A DNA stretch of 64,000 nucleotides from Schistosoma mansoni. Lineage: Eukaryota; Platyhelminthes; Trematoda; Strigeidida; Schistosomatidae. The stretch is taken from contig NC_031502.1 in NCBI RefSeq assembly GCF_000237925.1, positions 14,682,434 through 14,746,433 on the forward strand, given 5' to 3'. Both the position numbers and the translations under genes were made by a program. Under the pieces are notes generated by a model. The model searched no databases. It saw nothing but the letters and a program-made list of their open reading frames with translations, and was not told the origin of the DNA. Below, piece by piece: positions 22,835 through 35,092 of the stretch (its first letter is position 1; every line of letters starts with the position of its first letter).

Positions 22835-25800
22835 CCGGCGAACACAGCCGTTTGTTATACGTCACGGATGTGACAACGAAAGTTCGCTACCTCGTCGACA
22901 CCGGCGCAGAAGTTAGCGTTCTTCCAGCGAACTCCAATGACAGACTTCGCGAGTCTGTTTTAAGTTTACAGGCGGCAAACGGAAAGCCGATCGCTACTTA
23001 CGGTAAAAGGTATGTCTACCTTAACGTGGGTTTACGCAAACCCATACACTGGATTTTCGTTGCTGCAGATGTCTCTATGCCAATCATTGGTATAGACCTG
23101 TTACAATACCACAATCTACTCATCGACACACGCTCACGAAGGTTAATAGACGGAAACACTAAGTTATCTGTTTGCGTAACTCCTTGTTCTGGTTGCAGGT
23201 TATCCCCAGTCACGATTAAGCACACTATAGACCCCTTGTACCAATCAGTACTCCAAAAATACCCCGGGATATACCAATCGCAATCGAAATCGCCTTGTGT
23301 AACCAGCAATGTTACACATCACATCTCGACTACAGGACCACCTGTATTCTCGAAAGCCCGCTGACTCGCTCTCGAAAAACTTAGGTTAGCCAAAAACGAA
23401 TTCGAGCATATGATAGACTTAGGGATAATTCGACCATCGAATAGTCCATGGTCATCCCCATTGCACATGGTCCCTAAAAAAGACAGCAATGATTGGCGGC
23501 CAACTGGTGATTATCGGCGTCTGAATGCTAAAACCATTCCCGATCGTTACCCGTTGTCTCATATTCACGATTTGACAGCTACCTTGAAAGGTACAACTGT
23601 CTTTCCAAAAGTCGACTTAGTTAAGGCTTATAACCAAATCCCGATGGCAACCGACGACATTCCTAAAACCGCCATCATCACTCCTTTCGGTCTTTACGAA
23701 TTTCTACGAATACCTTTTGGTTTAAGAAATGCGGCTCAAACATTCCAAAGGTTTATAGACGACGTCTTCCGAGGTCTCAACTTCGTACATGCGTATGTTG
23801 ACGACTGTCTCATAGCAAGTCCGGACAGAGAATCACATCTCAAGCATCTGGACATTGTTTTCGATCGACTCCAAAGGCATGGCATTACTGTAAACATTCA
23901 GAAATGCCAAATCGGAACCAACTCCTTAGACTTCTTAGGACACACTGCTGATGCCCAAGGCATCCGACCCCTTAGAAGCAAAGTGGCGGCCATTCTGGAT
24001 TACCCAGAACCGACCACGATGAAACAGCTGCGAACTTTTAACGGACTTGTAAGTTTCTATAGACGGTTCATACCCAAATGCGCATCCCTTATGAAACCGT
24101 TAACCGATCAGCTTCGTGGAAATGCAAAATCAATTAGTTTAGACGACACAGCCCGTAAAGCATTCTCCACAGTTAAGGAACACATCGCTAAAGCAACCCT
24201 GCTTGCTCATCAAGACACTCAAGCGCCCATTAGTATCGCCGTAGACGCATCCGACTCAGCAATCGGAGGAGTCTTACAACAATGGGTTAACAACTCGTGG
24301 CAACCTTTAGGATTTTTCTCGAGACGGTTGTTAGACGCGGAATCTAGGTACAGCACGTTCGGTAGGGAACTCCTAGCTATGTATTGTGCTGTACGGCATT
24401 TTCAACATTCCATCGAAGGAAGAGAATTCACGCTTTTTACCGATCACAAACCTCTTACCTTCTCCTTAAGTTCATCTTCAGACAAGTACTCACCGCGAGA
24501 GTCTCGACAACTCGACTACATTTCGCAGTTTACTTCAGACATACAACACATTTCTGGAGCTAACAATGTAGTCGCAGACGCCTTGTCTCGAATTAGCTCC
24601 TTGAACAGTTGCCAAGGAATCGACCTTCTTAAACTCGCTCAGCTTCGAAAAGAAGACATTGATCTTCAGCACGAGTTATCCTCGACAACTCTTAAACTAA
24701 GTATTTAGCAGATGAGAACAGGTAAGGAAACCTTACTTTGCGAAACATCTACAGGTAGGGATCGTCCAATCGTGCCAAAACATCATCGACGCAACGTCTT
24801 CAATACGTTGCACAATCTTTCTCATCCAAGTGCTCGTGCAACAGTCAAACTTATAGCCGAACGCTTTTGTTGGCCTGGCATGAATAAAGACGTGAGGGAG
24901 TGGGCACGCCCCTGTGTAAGCTGTCAGAAATCTAAGGTCATAAGACACAACAAATGTCCCTTAGGCTCTTTAAAAACCCCTGACGCCCGTTTCGATCACG
25001 TCCATCTAGATTTGGTAGGACCCTTACCCGACTCGAACGGATACTCATATCTCCTAACATGCGTAGACCGTTTTACTCGATGGCCAGAAGCAGTACCGAT
25101 TAAGGACATTACTGCTGAAACCGTGGCCCGCGCTTTCGTCGAACGATGGCTAGCAAATTTCGGCTGCCCTTCCACGATCACTACAGACCGCGGACGCCAG
25201 TTCGAATCTGGACTTTTCCGTTGTCTGACCTCACTATTAGGAATCACGCGCTTCCGAACGACCGCCTACCAACCACAAGCAAACGGGTTGGTGGAACGTT
25301 TTCATAGACAACTAAAGGCTTCACTATCAGCTACAAACGTTTCACAGTGGACAGACGCTCTTCCACTCGTCTTGCTAGGTATCCGCAATGCAGTGAAAGC
25401 TGACATTGGATACACTGCATCTCAGCTCGTTTACGGAACGACACTCCGACTCCCAGGAGAATTCGTGGATCCTTCAGCTTCTTCATTGAACATGGATCTA
25501 AACTCTTACACGAGTAGGCTTACAAACGCTATGCGTTCAGTTAAACCTGCTCACACTCGACCTCAATCAACTGATGTTTTCGTTCAACCCGAATTACCAC
25601 ATAGTACACACGTCTTCGTCGTGACTCACATCGACGACCTCTCGAATCAGCATACGAAGGACCCTTCAAAGTTCTTCAACGCGAACCTAAATACTATGTA
25701 GTCGATAAGAACGGCACGAACGATAGCATCAGTATCGATCGACTCAAAGCAGCGTACTTAGAAGGAAACCCTAGCTACGTCGATTTTCCTTCGATACAAG

Positions 25801-25859
25801 CAAACGAAACAGCTACTACACCTGTAGTACCCCACACGACAACCGACACACGTCGATAG
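22738..25859 (+). pseudogene. pol: pol of the Gypsy element, two stops and one frameshift
   Basis: One frame runs from 22738 to about 25620. The protease has LVDTGAEVSVLP (Asp codon at 22897). The reverse transcriptase has [12 protein letters not shown] and YVDD (about 23794-23805). RNase H has [17 protein letters not shown] and VADALSR. Integrase has an HHCC zinc region and the catalytic D, D and E at codons 25009, 25186 and 25294. In-frame stops are TGA at 23362 between protease and RT and TAG at 24706 between RNase H and integrase. Near 25620 the homology leaves the frame by one base and the tail (GPFKVLQR motif) ends at TAG 25857. All catalytic residues that I could check are kept. Confidence 0.92.
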
Positions 25860-25984
25860 ATAAACCTAAAACAACGCGTTCTGGAAGAAGAGTAAGATTT
25901 CCAGAACATCTTAACGAATATTGCACGTAGGACACAGGTTTTATCTTGAATTACCCTTTCATTGTTTATTATGAAAAATTTCTT

Positions 25985-26095
25985 TTTTTAATATGCTCAT
26001 TTTTTTATATAAAAAAACCAAAAAAAACATTTTTATTTTTTTGAGCGTATTTATATTTTTTTATATATAAAAAAAACCAAAAAAATTTTTTTCCG
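25985..26095 (+). repeat. A/T-rich duplicated hairpin block before the 3' LTR
   Basis: Two copies about 50 bp apart of T-run, ATATA, A-run, CC, A-run. Each can fold into a T/A stem. It lies in the untranslated stretch between pol and the 3' LTR. The following 90-codon open frame (26170-26442) starts from GTG and has no recognisable domain. Confidence 0.6.
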
Positions 26096-26440
26096 ATCGC
26101 TTTTACGCTGTTTGTAAGTGTATTAGTTTATTCATTTTTTTTCCCCGCTCATCTTGTGTCCTTACGCAAGTGCGAGTGTATTTTCGACATGCACTCACAC
26201 GTTTTATTTTTCCTCTTTTCCAGGACGGCTGGAAAAGAACGACGAAGTTTCGCAAGGAACCGAAATTTTCATTGTACTATATTTCTTTATTGCTATGTTG
26301 TACATTTTGGTCCCATAGTTTAAGGAAAGACGACCAGACGCTGCTAAACGAAGCAAGCTATCAGAAGAGTGTTTACCAACGACAAACTCTTGGGTTTAAA
26401 CTTCTGGCTGGTCACGTCTTAGGGGCATCACTACCTCACT

Positions 26441-26455
26441 AGGGGGGGAGTGATC
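26441..26455 (+). other. Polypurine tract next to the 3' LTR
   Basis: AGGGGGGGAG followed by TGATC and then the LTR start. Gypsy elements prime plus-strand DNA from such a tract. Five bases separate the purine run from the LTR boundary I chose by comparing both LTRs. Confidence 0.65.
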
Positions 26456-26781
26456 TGCAGCTGTAAATAATTCCCCAAAATCAATAGCTCAGTAAGTGTT
26501 CGACATTGGATGCTGACCACATTGTTTAAGTGGACTTGTTTAGCTGAAGGCTTTCGGTCATGAATCCGTACCAGATCACGTTGCAACACGGCGTGGGACA
26601 TAGCTCCTACGTTACAATAGCCAGTCAAGAACGAAGTCTCTCGATATATTGGTAACGAATCAAATATATCTTTCCTGTCTCTCCTCGTCTGACTTCTGGT
26701 TTCTATTCGACTGGGAACGAACGATTATAGAAGATACCACTGGTTGCTAGTTGTAAAACTAGAATATCCGTGGTATCCTCA
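26456..26781 (+). repeat. 3' LTR, 326 bp
   Basis: Begins TGCAGCTGTAAATAATTCC and ends GGTATCCTCA, then ACAC as target duplication. Differs from the 5' LTR at the third base and at one G/A site near 26521. Confidence 0.97.
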
Positions 26782-26785
26782 ACAC

Positions 26786-28416
26786 AATCTGTCCTACCTA
26801 AACATTGGGGCACCCGTCTTTTTACATCACAAGTTAAACCCTTTGGCTTTTCTCCTAGCTGACACCATGATGCGTAATTCCTTAATGATACTATGAACTG
26901 CACATCTTAGCACGGAATAGACGAACACTTTGCTCTAAAACTTCAAGTAGAGTTGAATTATTCCACTTGTCTGGTTAAATGCGAAATGCGAACTAAATTC
27001 AACGGGAAAAATACAATCATGTCGATGCCGCAGTTTGCCAGCGAAATAGAGATCACGAATCGTACATGTCTAACGAATTCATTTGAGATGTATTTCATTA
27101 AAAATCTTTGCTCAGTTAATGAAACCTGTCGCTCTCATGGAGACTAATTTCATGGCGAGACCCTCAATCAACTATTTTTTTCTCCTGCTACCAAGTACTA
27201 TTCAAGGTTTTGATATCTGTCTCCCATTCCTGTTGACACGTGTTCTACGGTTTGCTTCTTCTCTTTCCCAATTACGGATTTCCGGTTATAACCTGCCTTA
27301 TAATCCAATCAAGTGGCTCCCGTTAAGTGTGTCTTATCCGCCTCCGGCGTCTTTTCAACGGAACAAAACGTTCAGCATTTTTTTTGGCTAACTTTAAAAT
27401 TTGAAACGTTTGAAAGATGATGATGCTAGTTTCACTATTACCGACACGTTATGTTGTGACTATGAGTGGACGTTTTGTAACGACTCAACTCCCAGTATTC
27501 CATCTGAACGCTCAACCAACGAACCGAAGTTTATTGAACTAGACCAAACTACGTTCTTCTGTATAGCGAATGAAGCGTTTTTGAGTGACTCGTATTGATT
27601 TATATCAAAACACGAATTTCGTTCCTTATTTGAACTGTTTTGATTTGAGAAAGTAAGTAAATCATATCAGAAGTACAAAAGACCTGTGCTTTACAGCCAA
27701 AGGTTTCACTAGCGCGAAATGATATGCTAAAGGGTAAAAGAAATGGCGGATAAATAAGAGTTTGATATCTGAGAATCAATAAAAATATTCTCAATAAGTC
27801 TGGATCGGATATCTACCTGAGTGAATTCCAGTGATCCATCCAAGCAGTCAGTCAAGGATTAATAATTGAACACTGAACCACGCCGTTACATTGAGCATGG
27901 TCAAACGCAATCTTATTGTTAAAAGTCCGGCAACGCGCAAACAACACGGATAAGTAATATAAGGTAAATATTTATTCAAAGTCAAATAAAAAAGCCCAGG
28001 CAAGGAACCCCGCAGGACATAAAATGTTATTGAGAAAGACCTGAATAAAGGTTAGAATACAAGACAGGGATAAGAAATAAATAAAAAACAATACCGTTTG
28101 CTAAAATGCTAATAAAAGCTGAGCCTACTGTATCAGCATTTTGTTCCTAGTGTTTTTAGCAGTGTATTTCCTCTCCTGTACAACTATATGATTGACTTTC
28201 GAAAGCAGTTTGCACTTCAGAGACCTCATTCATAAACCACCAACGTTTTTATTCTTCGTAAAGCAATTTATATGTGTATACAGATGTAAGCTCGAACCCG
28301 CGGAGATATACATTGTTTTCTCTCTTCAACATTCGCATTTAATCATGTCACTGCACAAGTTGGCTGGACTAACAAAGCTAAAAGACACATGCCAGCATCT
28401 CCGAGTGGCAGGCATA
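26786..28416. other. Intergenic, no gene recognised
   Basis: Several open frames of 60-100 codons (26953-27598 plus, 27600-27794 minus) lack motifs and overlap one another. I see no exon structure that would join them. Confidence 0.4.
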
Positions 28417-28740
28417 TAACCATCATGACCGTCAGTAAAAATTTATAGGTATTTGTAAACAAATACGAAAGAAAGATACTCCAGATCCGTTGTCTAGAGG
28501 CCATCGGCGAAAACTTACTCGGACACAAGAAAAACCAGCCGCCAGCCGAGGAGAAAATTAGAAAGTGTGGGTGTATTGAAAAACTTTTGCAAGTCATCAA
28601 ACTCTATAACAAAGTAGACCCCAACTTGTAATCATCAGGAAAAAAGAGAAATAAATAAAGCGAGGATCACACGTCGCTGAAAATTGGCGGCAGACGTCAA
28701 GAAACATGAAAAGCACTTTACAAGAATCTTCACGTTTGTT
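28417..28740 (+). mobile_element. 3'-end fragment of an SR2-like RTE LINE
   Basis: A + strand frame reads VFVNKYERKILQIRCLEAIG and NQPPAEEKIRKCGCIEKL. It aligns with the C-terminal region of the better LINE copies at 40.6-40.8 kb and 52.1-52.3 kb (VFINxCLRKIL..., [11 protein letters not shown]...). Several stops follow. Only about 320 bp remain and no tail or target duplication was found. Confidence 0.65.
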
Positions 28741-29242
28741 GCAAACCCTTAGTTGTCTGCTTAATATCCAAGAGGAATAAAAAAAATTAGTGAATGATCA
28801 AATACAGTATTCAGCTTGATATCAACCAATATCATCACAATAATTAGCACAAATGTGATAAGTAGTTGTGGTCAGGTTAACATGCTAACTCGTAATTCCA
28901 AGGACTATCCAATTCATACTTGAGTAGCCAAGTATGGGTCAGTATTGAAGTCAGAGAGAACGGGGTGAGCACAGTAAAAGGTATTGTATCTCTAAATCGG
29001 ATCAGGTGTGAAATAATATCCAAAGACATTGTTACCACATTCCAAAACATCACGACATACCACGTCACATTTAGTCATCATTGCAGAAGTTTGATCAAAG
29101 ACCATTCCTTCTGATGTATCTAAGCTGCAACCAACACCTGGAGAATGCTCTTCTTTTCCTATCCATGAACTCCTCCCTCTGAGATGACTTAGTACAATTT
29201 ATAGTGTGCTATAAAAGCGTCAGTGATGTCAGTTAACAATCA

Positions 29243-29568
29243 TGAAGATAGCACCAGTATTGTAGTTTGAAAACTCTTTACCAGTAAGACCTTCTATGAT
29301 CGAATCGTGCCCACCCAGTTAAAATCAGAAGTCAGAAGCGAAGAGATTGGAAGATATATTTGATGCGTTATCAATATATCGAGAAGTGACTGATCTAATC
29401 AGGCTAATGATCGTAGGAGATGTTTCACACACTGTGCTGTAACTTGATCTGGTACGGATGCATGACCGAGCGCCTTCAGCTAAACAAGTTCACTAAAACT
29501 AATGTGGTCAGCATCCAATGTCGAACACTTACAACGCTATTGATTTTAGGGAATTATTTACAGCTACA
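29243..29568 (-). repeat. Solo LTR of the Boudicca-like family, old
   Basis: Read on the minus strand it starts TGTAGCTGTAAATAATTCCC, as does the full element, and ends at the equivalent of GGTATCCTCA. Its length is also 326 bp, but it carries many substitutions throughout. No internal element or target duplication remains. Solo LTRs arise by recombination between the two LTRs of one insertion. Confidence 0.8.
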
Positions 29569-32303
29569 AGCTACGATGGAAGCCTGTATTGGGGGTACGA
29601 CCTCGGCTAAGGTAGAAGCCACGTAACTGCGTGCTACAAATCCGTTTCCTAAAACAAAAGAGAGAAGACAAGCGGCTAAAAAATCAATTTTAACCACCAA
29701 CGATCTTTAAATATTCGCAGCGCGGAAGCAAGCATATTCATACTAGTTACTGCCACTAAAACTAATTGCAGTTTATAAGTCTGCGGATTAATTAGAAAAC
29801 AGTTAATTATAAATTGCAAAATGTTACGAAGTGAAATGATTCTGATTAAGGAAGCTGGATTTAGAATCCAGAAACTCGTTCTTTAAATTCTAGAAAGCAC
29901 TATAGGAATGTGAAGTGTTTTAAAACGCTAATAACTTGAGCATATTCCCTTTTTGTTTACTAATCCTATGGTTAAATGTCAACATTTTAGTCATAGAGTG
30001 ACTCTGTAGTAGAATGTACTAAATTATCTTAGTAATATATCAAAGCTAAAACGACTAGTAACATGAATCTGAGAAATAGCATGCATGGGAGAATAACCTT
30101 AGTTTCACTAAATGGTCGCTTTGCATCCAATTATAGAGAGCTGGGGACAAAAAGTTATCTTCTATACAAGCATGTATGAATTGAATTCATTACTCTCATA
30201 ACCAACGTTTGCAGATCATGGAAACCTTCCTGTCTCATTTTTTGATGCTAGGATATTTTAGGGTGATTGTTGAATAAATTATTATGTTCTACTCAAGGCT
30301 CTCTGTTTCATATCTAACTACAAACACTATTTCTTCAAGTGACGTGTTATAAGCATATCAAGTGGTTACAGTTTATGGGCCGATGGTTAGATATCGATGC
30401 AGTGTTGTAAATTACGTGACAACGTATGAGTTTTCGGATAAAGTATTAGTAATCAGAAAAATATGATGATTGATAGGTGTATAAGAAAGCAGACGGAATG
30501 ATGCGGAGATGTAATACCCAGCAATAAGACAATTGGCAACGAGATAAACACAGCGCTGAGTTAATAAAATAAATATGAAAGCAATAAACTAGTGGGACAT
30601 TGGCAAGAAGCTAGTAACATCAATTTAGGGTTGATAGTGTTTTAGGTTATCTGTCTGAGTGATAGTTTGAAGGCTCAACAAATGTGAGACGTGTGAGCAA
30701 AATTATCTGCAACTCAAAATGCAAGGAAATGAGACATATGTACATATAATGACTTGGAGACTTAGTCTTTGTTAAAATATAGTGATAAGATGTTAATAAA
30801 AATAAGTGCTGCATTTCGCCAGATAAAACCGTTAAGAACGAGTTGCCTCGAGGTGTGATACCTAGCCGTGGGTGCTTAAGCATCATCTAATTAGATGATC
30901 ACACAGCACACTAACCCTATTATTAATGGTAAACTTATCATTAGGTTCAGTAAATTCAGGTAAGATAGTTGAATATCAGATGAAAGTGGTAAATTATTGC
31001 AAAGTTTTCGGTGTTCAAAAGTAAAGTAATTAAAGCTTAAGGGTGAGTGGTACCTTATAAGCTTGAATGTAACTTCGGTGCTACGAGGCTTGTACTTAAA
31101 GCGGGATTTACAGATGAAATTTTATTTTGAGAAGTGCACTAACTTACATAGTATTCTGAATACGAATTTAAAATAAAGCTTTTCTCCTACAAAACCGAGT
31201 TTCTGAAGATGTGTAGACAGCGTCGAGTCTTGATTGACTTTGATCACCACTACAATGAGATTACGCGCCCAAACTCGACTTGGTCCCTTTGATAACACGC
31301 AAATCAGAAGACTGTAACTGGTCAGATAGAGTATATTTATTGGCAGTCTCGTGGTATCGAAGGAATACCGAGACGCGCCAAAGATTACAGGCAATAAAAG
31401 CAAAGTGTAAGAAAGTTCGAACCAACAAGATGGATAGCGGAACGAGAAGTGACTTTGATACAGTCAAACAACAACGAGTACGATAAAACAATAACTGGTA
31501 CAATTGGTTATAATAACAATTGTTTCCACTGCACCAATCGCGATCTTGTCCAGAAAAGCAAGTCACCACATATGAAACAGTTCAAATACGACCCACAAAA
31601 CTTTTAAGTCGATTCTCTTCAAACAAAATCGGCCTTGAGTCTGCCAGCTTTATAGACATTATCGTCAAGATGAGGGCAGTGTTCCAAAAAACATCTTACA
31701 CAACTTTTGTACAAAAATACTTTAGATTCAGTCGTAGTAAAGTTTACATAGACAAATCACATACGTCTTTTCGCTCTGGAAGTCTCAGAGCCGACATAAT
31801 CGGAAAGACTAAAAGTTGAAGAGTATTTAGTGTTTATATCTTGCACTGAATAAAGAATAGGCATTTGTTGATTATTTAAAGTGATGTAGATAAACGCGTT
31901 ATGTCATTTGGGACATAACAAACCTCAGTTTCGCTGACGTAACAACATTTATGGAACTGACATATCTTTAATTATTCTTCACTGAAGTATCTATACTATG
32001 AGAGGAATATTATACAACTATGAGTCAGTCAACGAAGAAGGAAGATACGTCATGTTTACTAAGTTATTAAGAAGACAAATATCGCTAAGACGATTTTGCA
32101 GACAGATTGAATAGTAACCCAGTATCGATCCAAAAGACTAGAACTAAAAACTATTTCATTAAGTGATTCAAACGCTTTTTACTCACTCAGAAGTTATCAT
32201 ATCTTCTCAAATAACATAAACAACAGATTATCTGGATACAAAAGTGTCCTAGGGAGGTTGAACCTTATCTATCTAATCTACATCTAATTGAAGCAAAAGC
32301 CCT
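29569..32303. other. Intergenic, no gene recognised
   Basis: AT-rich. Overlapping frames on both strands at 31122-31819 sit in a less AT-rich patch that may be an unidentified repeat. No protein family is recognisable in any of them. Confidence 0.4.
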
Positions 32304-32848
32304 TAAAGATGACAGAGGTAATCAGGATTCTACAATGCTTTTGTTTGTAGCACCTTTATAGTTTGAAGAAATCAACCCAGGTAAACGAGAAGTCCGGGAT
32401 AAACGCATTCGAAGATATATCTGTAAGGTTTTCGAGACGTAGAGAACTGTTTGATCTAATCTGGCTAGTAGTTGCGAGGGATGCGTAGCACGACGTGCTC
32501 ACTCGGGATTTGAAGCGGATGCACTATCAAGCGCTTACAGTTAAGGTGTGTTCAGTAAACCACTGAGGTCAGCATCAATGTCGAAGACTCATAGAGCTAT
32601 TTATTTTGAGGATTCATTTTCCCCTACAGCCGGGCCGCCAAATTAGGTGATTTCAAGCTAAACAGTTACTGTGCATTGTAAATCCAACGTAAGATTAAAT
32701 ACTTTGCGCAGTCACACTATTCCTGTACTACTCCAGGATATCAACATCCACACTAAATCTCATGCAGCTAATGAATATGAGGTGACACCATTTTGAATTT
32801 GAAGTACGGCCGGTGAATGTGATCATACTATCACCAGATTTTCGGTTG
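32304..32848 (+). repeat. Left arm of a 545-bp perfect inverted repeat
   Basis: Compared by eye base for base, this is the exact reverse complement of 34018-34562. Identity breaks off at both ends with mismatches (for example T/G at the outer edge). The loop is 1169 bp. Within the arm, about 32317-32628 is a diverged LTR of the Boudicca-like family in minus orientation (GGTCAGCATC...TGTCGAAGACTC...CCCTACA). The arm begins 11 bp beyond a candidate poly(A) hexamer of CFAP53. Confidence 0.92.
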
Positions 32849-32858
32849 ATACTTTACC

Positions 32859-32864
32859 TTTAAT
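32859..32864 (-). promoter_or_regulatory. Candidate poly(A) signal of CFAP53 (ATTAAA)
   Basis: Minus-strand ATTAAA about 200 bases after the CFAP53 stop. ATTAAA is the commonest variant of AATAAA. No canonical AATAAA was seen in this strand between the stop and the repeat arm. Confidence 0.35.
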
Positions 32865-33065
32865 ATTGTGACCAACAATTATAGATATGGAAAGTGGCAT
32901 ACAGAACAAATGGGTTTTTTTCATTTTTAATGAATAGATGACACCATAATGCTTCAATAAAATTACATGGTTTAACTTGTTTCAGTTACAATAACAATAG
33001 TAATAATTTCTCTTAAATTTATGGTGAAAACAATCAAATACATTTGATAGTATTGATTTTCCGGT

Positions 33066-33448
33066 CTAAAACCTTGCACTTGCAAATTTCGATATTTGAA
33101 GTTCACCATCCCATACTGGAATAGGCCTGTGACCAGTAGCTAACAGTTTTTGCCATGGGTGTCTGTTGTAGTCAGTTTCATTCGAATAAACAATATTATG
33201 CACAAGTTCGGTGAGCTGTTCCTCTGTTTTCTTATTCTTCTCTAATTCCCGTTCATTGTCAGCTATTAGTTGTTGATATCTAATTCGTTGATCAGCGATT
33301 TGTCGTTCTAAGCCGTTACGATACGTCAAAATATTCTGGCGTCGCAAGTGTAGCTCATGTTTGGAATCCAACTTCATTCTTTCAATAATTTTCTTAAGTT
33401 GTTTCCCTTCTTCTATGCGTTCCAGATTTTCTTCGTCGTGTTTTTTTC
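33066..33448 (-). CDS. CFAP53: CFAP53, last coding exon (7)
   Basis: The acceptor is TTTTTTCCAG. The exon takes one base from exon 6 to complete its first codon and ends TAG, encoding 126 residues plus stop. Motifs such as NLERIEEGKQLKKIIERM and HLRRQNILTYRNGLERQIAD match the end of the CFAP53 coiled coil, where the human protein has an analogous 'RRQRLAQEYRKQLQMQI' stretch. A non-helical tail with RHPWQKLLATG closes the protein. The whole exon lies in the loop of the inverted repeat formed by 32304-32848 and 34018-34562. Confidence 0.85.
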
Positions 33449-34017
33449 CTGGAAAAAAACAAATAGTGAGACATAACCTTGTACCTTACATAAGTACGTA
33501 CAGTGACTGCTATGCGATGAATACTCACTTATCAGGTAGAAAACTGAGTACATGGTTTGTAATCATACTCTAAATGTGGTAGCCAGTTAAAATCCTTAGT
33601 TTCCCTAACAAAAGTAAACACAATTACTGTAAATGTACAAAAAAAACTTTCCAGTAATGAAGAGACGATTATTTGCGGTTTCGGTGCCTGTGAATAATTT
33701 TGACTCAGTAGCTCGATTTTGAGTTAGAATCTTATATGTCGGTTAGCTTGACTAACAATTCAAACCACACCCCACCTTTAACGTATGACTAGCGGAAGTA
33801 AAATGTGAATGGCCATTGAGGACGAACAGACACTAAGATTACCAACTATCTGATATGTGGTTCCCTTCCTATTGGTAATTTGTACTATGCAATCACCGAA
33901 TATAATCTTCTTACAATTGTATTGAGTAAAAAATTGTTTAGTTTATACTTTGACTTCCTATCTTTGACCGTAAATCGGGTTTCTGCTGTAACGTGATTCA
34001 ATTTATGTATAGAGTAC

Positions 34018-34562
34018 CAACCGAAAATCTGGTGATAGTATGATCACATTCACCGGCCGTACTTCAAATTCAAAATGGTGTCACCTCATATTCATTAGCT
34101 GCATGAGATTTAGTGTGGATGTTGATATCCTGGAGTAGTACAGGAATAGTGTGACTGCGCAAAGTATTTAATCTTACGTTGGATTTACAATGCACAGTAA
34201 CTGTTTAGCTTGAAATCACCTAATTTGGCGGCCCGGCTGTAGGGGAAAATGAATCCTCAAAATAAATAGCTCTATGAGTCTTCGACATTGATGCTGACCT
34301 CAGTGGTTTACTGAACACACCTTAACTGTAAGCGCTTGATAGTGCATCCGCTTCAAATCCCGAGTGAGCACGTCGTGCTACGCATCCCTCGCAACTACTA
34401 GCCAGATTAGATCAAACAGTTCTCTACGTCTCGAAAACCTTACAGATATATCTTCGAATGCGTTTATCCCGGACTTCTCGTTTACCTGGGTTGATTTCTT
34501 CAAACTATAAAGGTGCTACAAACAAAAGCATTGTAGAATCCTGATTACCTCTGTCATCTTTA
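34018..34562 (-). repeat. Right arm of the 545-bp perfect inverted repeat
   Basis: Exact reverse complement of 32304-32848. It lies inside the last CFAP53 intron. The embedded LTR remnant (about 34238-34549) is in plus orientation here. Sequence beyond 34562 differs entirely from that before 32304. Confidence 0.92.
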
Positions 34563-35092
34563 CGGCTATTCTGCTTGTACAGGAAAATTCAGAAAGCGAA
34601 TAAAATCTTGCCACTTAAACGTTTTACTTAGATATACAGAGCATGCAACTGGGCGAGAAGCAATCAACTTCGGCTTTCACCAGTACCATGGCTTGCAATG
34701 GTCAACCCTAGTTGTTTATAAATGACTTGAATGTAGCTCGTGAAACAGTTTTATCATTGATCAGTCCTTCAAGGTAGGGATAAGTTCATCCCCACAAATA
34801 ATTTGACAAAAGACCAGTGACATTACACAGATCCCACAAACTGACCACTTGAGACAATCAGAAGAAAAATTGCATGCCTGTTTTTATTCATGAAATACGT
34901 GGAAGAAGTTTTATGACTGAAATTTGATACCTTTTAGTCAGATAATTAGTACAATCCGAGATCATAGTTTTTCATCTTTTGGTTATATTTTAACTGAATG
35001 CTAAACTAGTGAGGTCATTCATGTTTTTCAAAACAACTCATGAATCACCAGTACCCAGGACAATTAATTGTTTCATTTTCTCAAGGACTTAA

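Larger units (their letters stand above)
21484..26781 (+). mobile_element. Complete Gypsy LTR retrotransposon, CsRn1/Boudicca clade
   Basis: The 5298-bp element has TG...CA-bounded LTRs of 326 bp each. They differ at two positions that I can see (bases 3 and about 60 of the LTR). It is flanked by the 4-bp target duplication ACAC (21480-21483 and 26782-26785). It has a tRNA-Trp type primer site, gag with a CHCC-like zinc knuckle, pol in the order protease, reverse transcriptase, RNase H, integrase, and a G-rich tract before the 3' LTR. These are the marks of the CsRn1 clade, which includes Boudicca of S. mansoni. Two frameshifts and two stops make this copy unable to supply its own full proteins. 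The LTR similarity points to a recent insertion. Confidence 0.95.

Noticed and set aside
26170-26442. Possible third ORF (envelope-like) of the Gypsy element
   Set aside because: It starts at GTG, runs into the polypurine tract, and shows no signal peptide, glycosylation pattern or membrane anchor.
32466-32640. CFAP53-linked exon inside the left repeat arm
   Set aside because: The sequence aligns with a Boudicca-like LTR and has no open frame joined to the gene.
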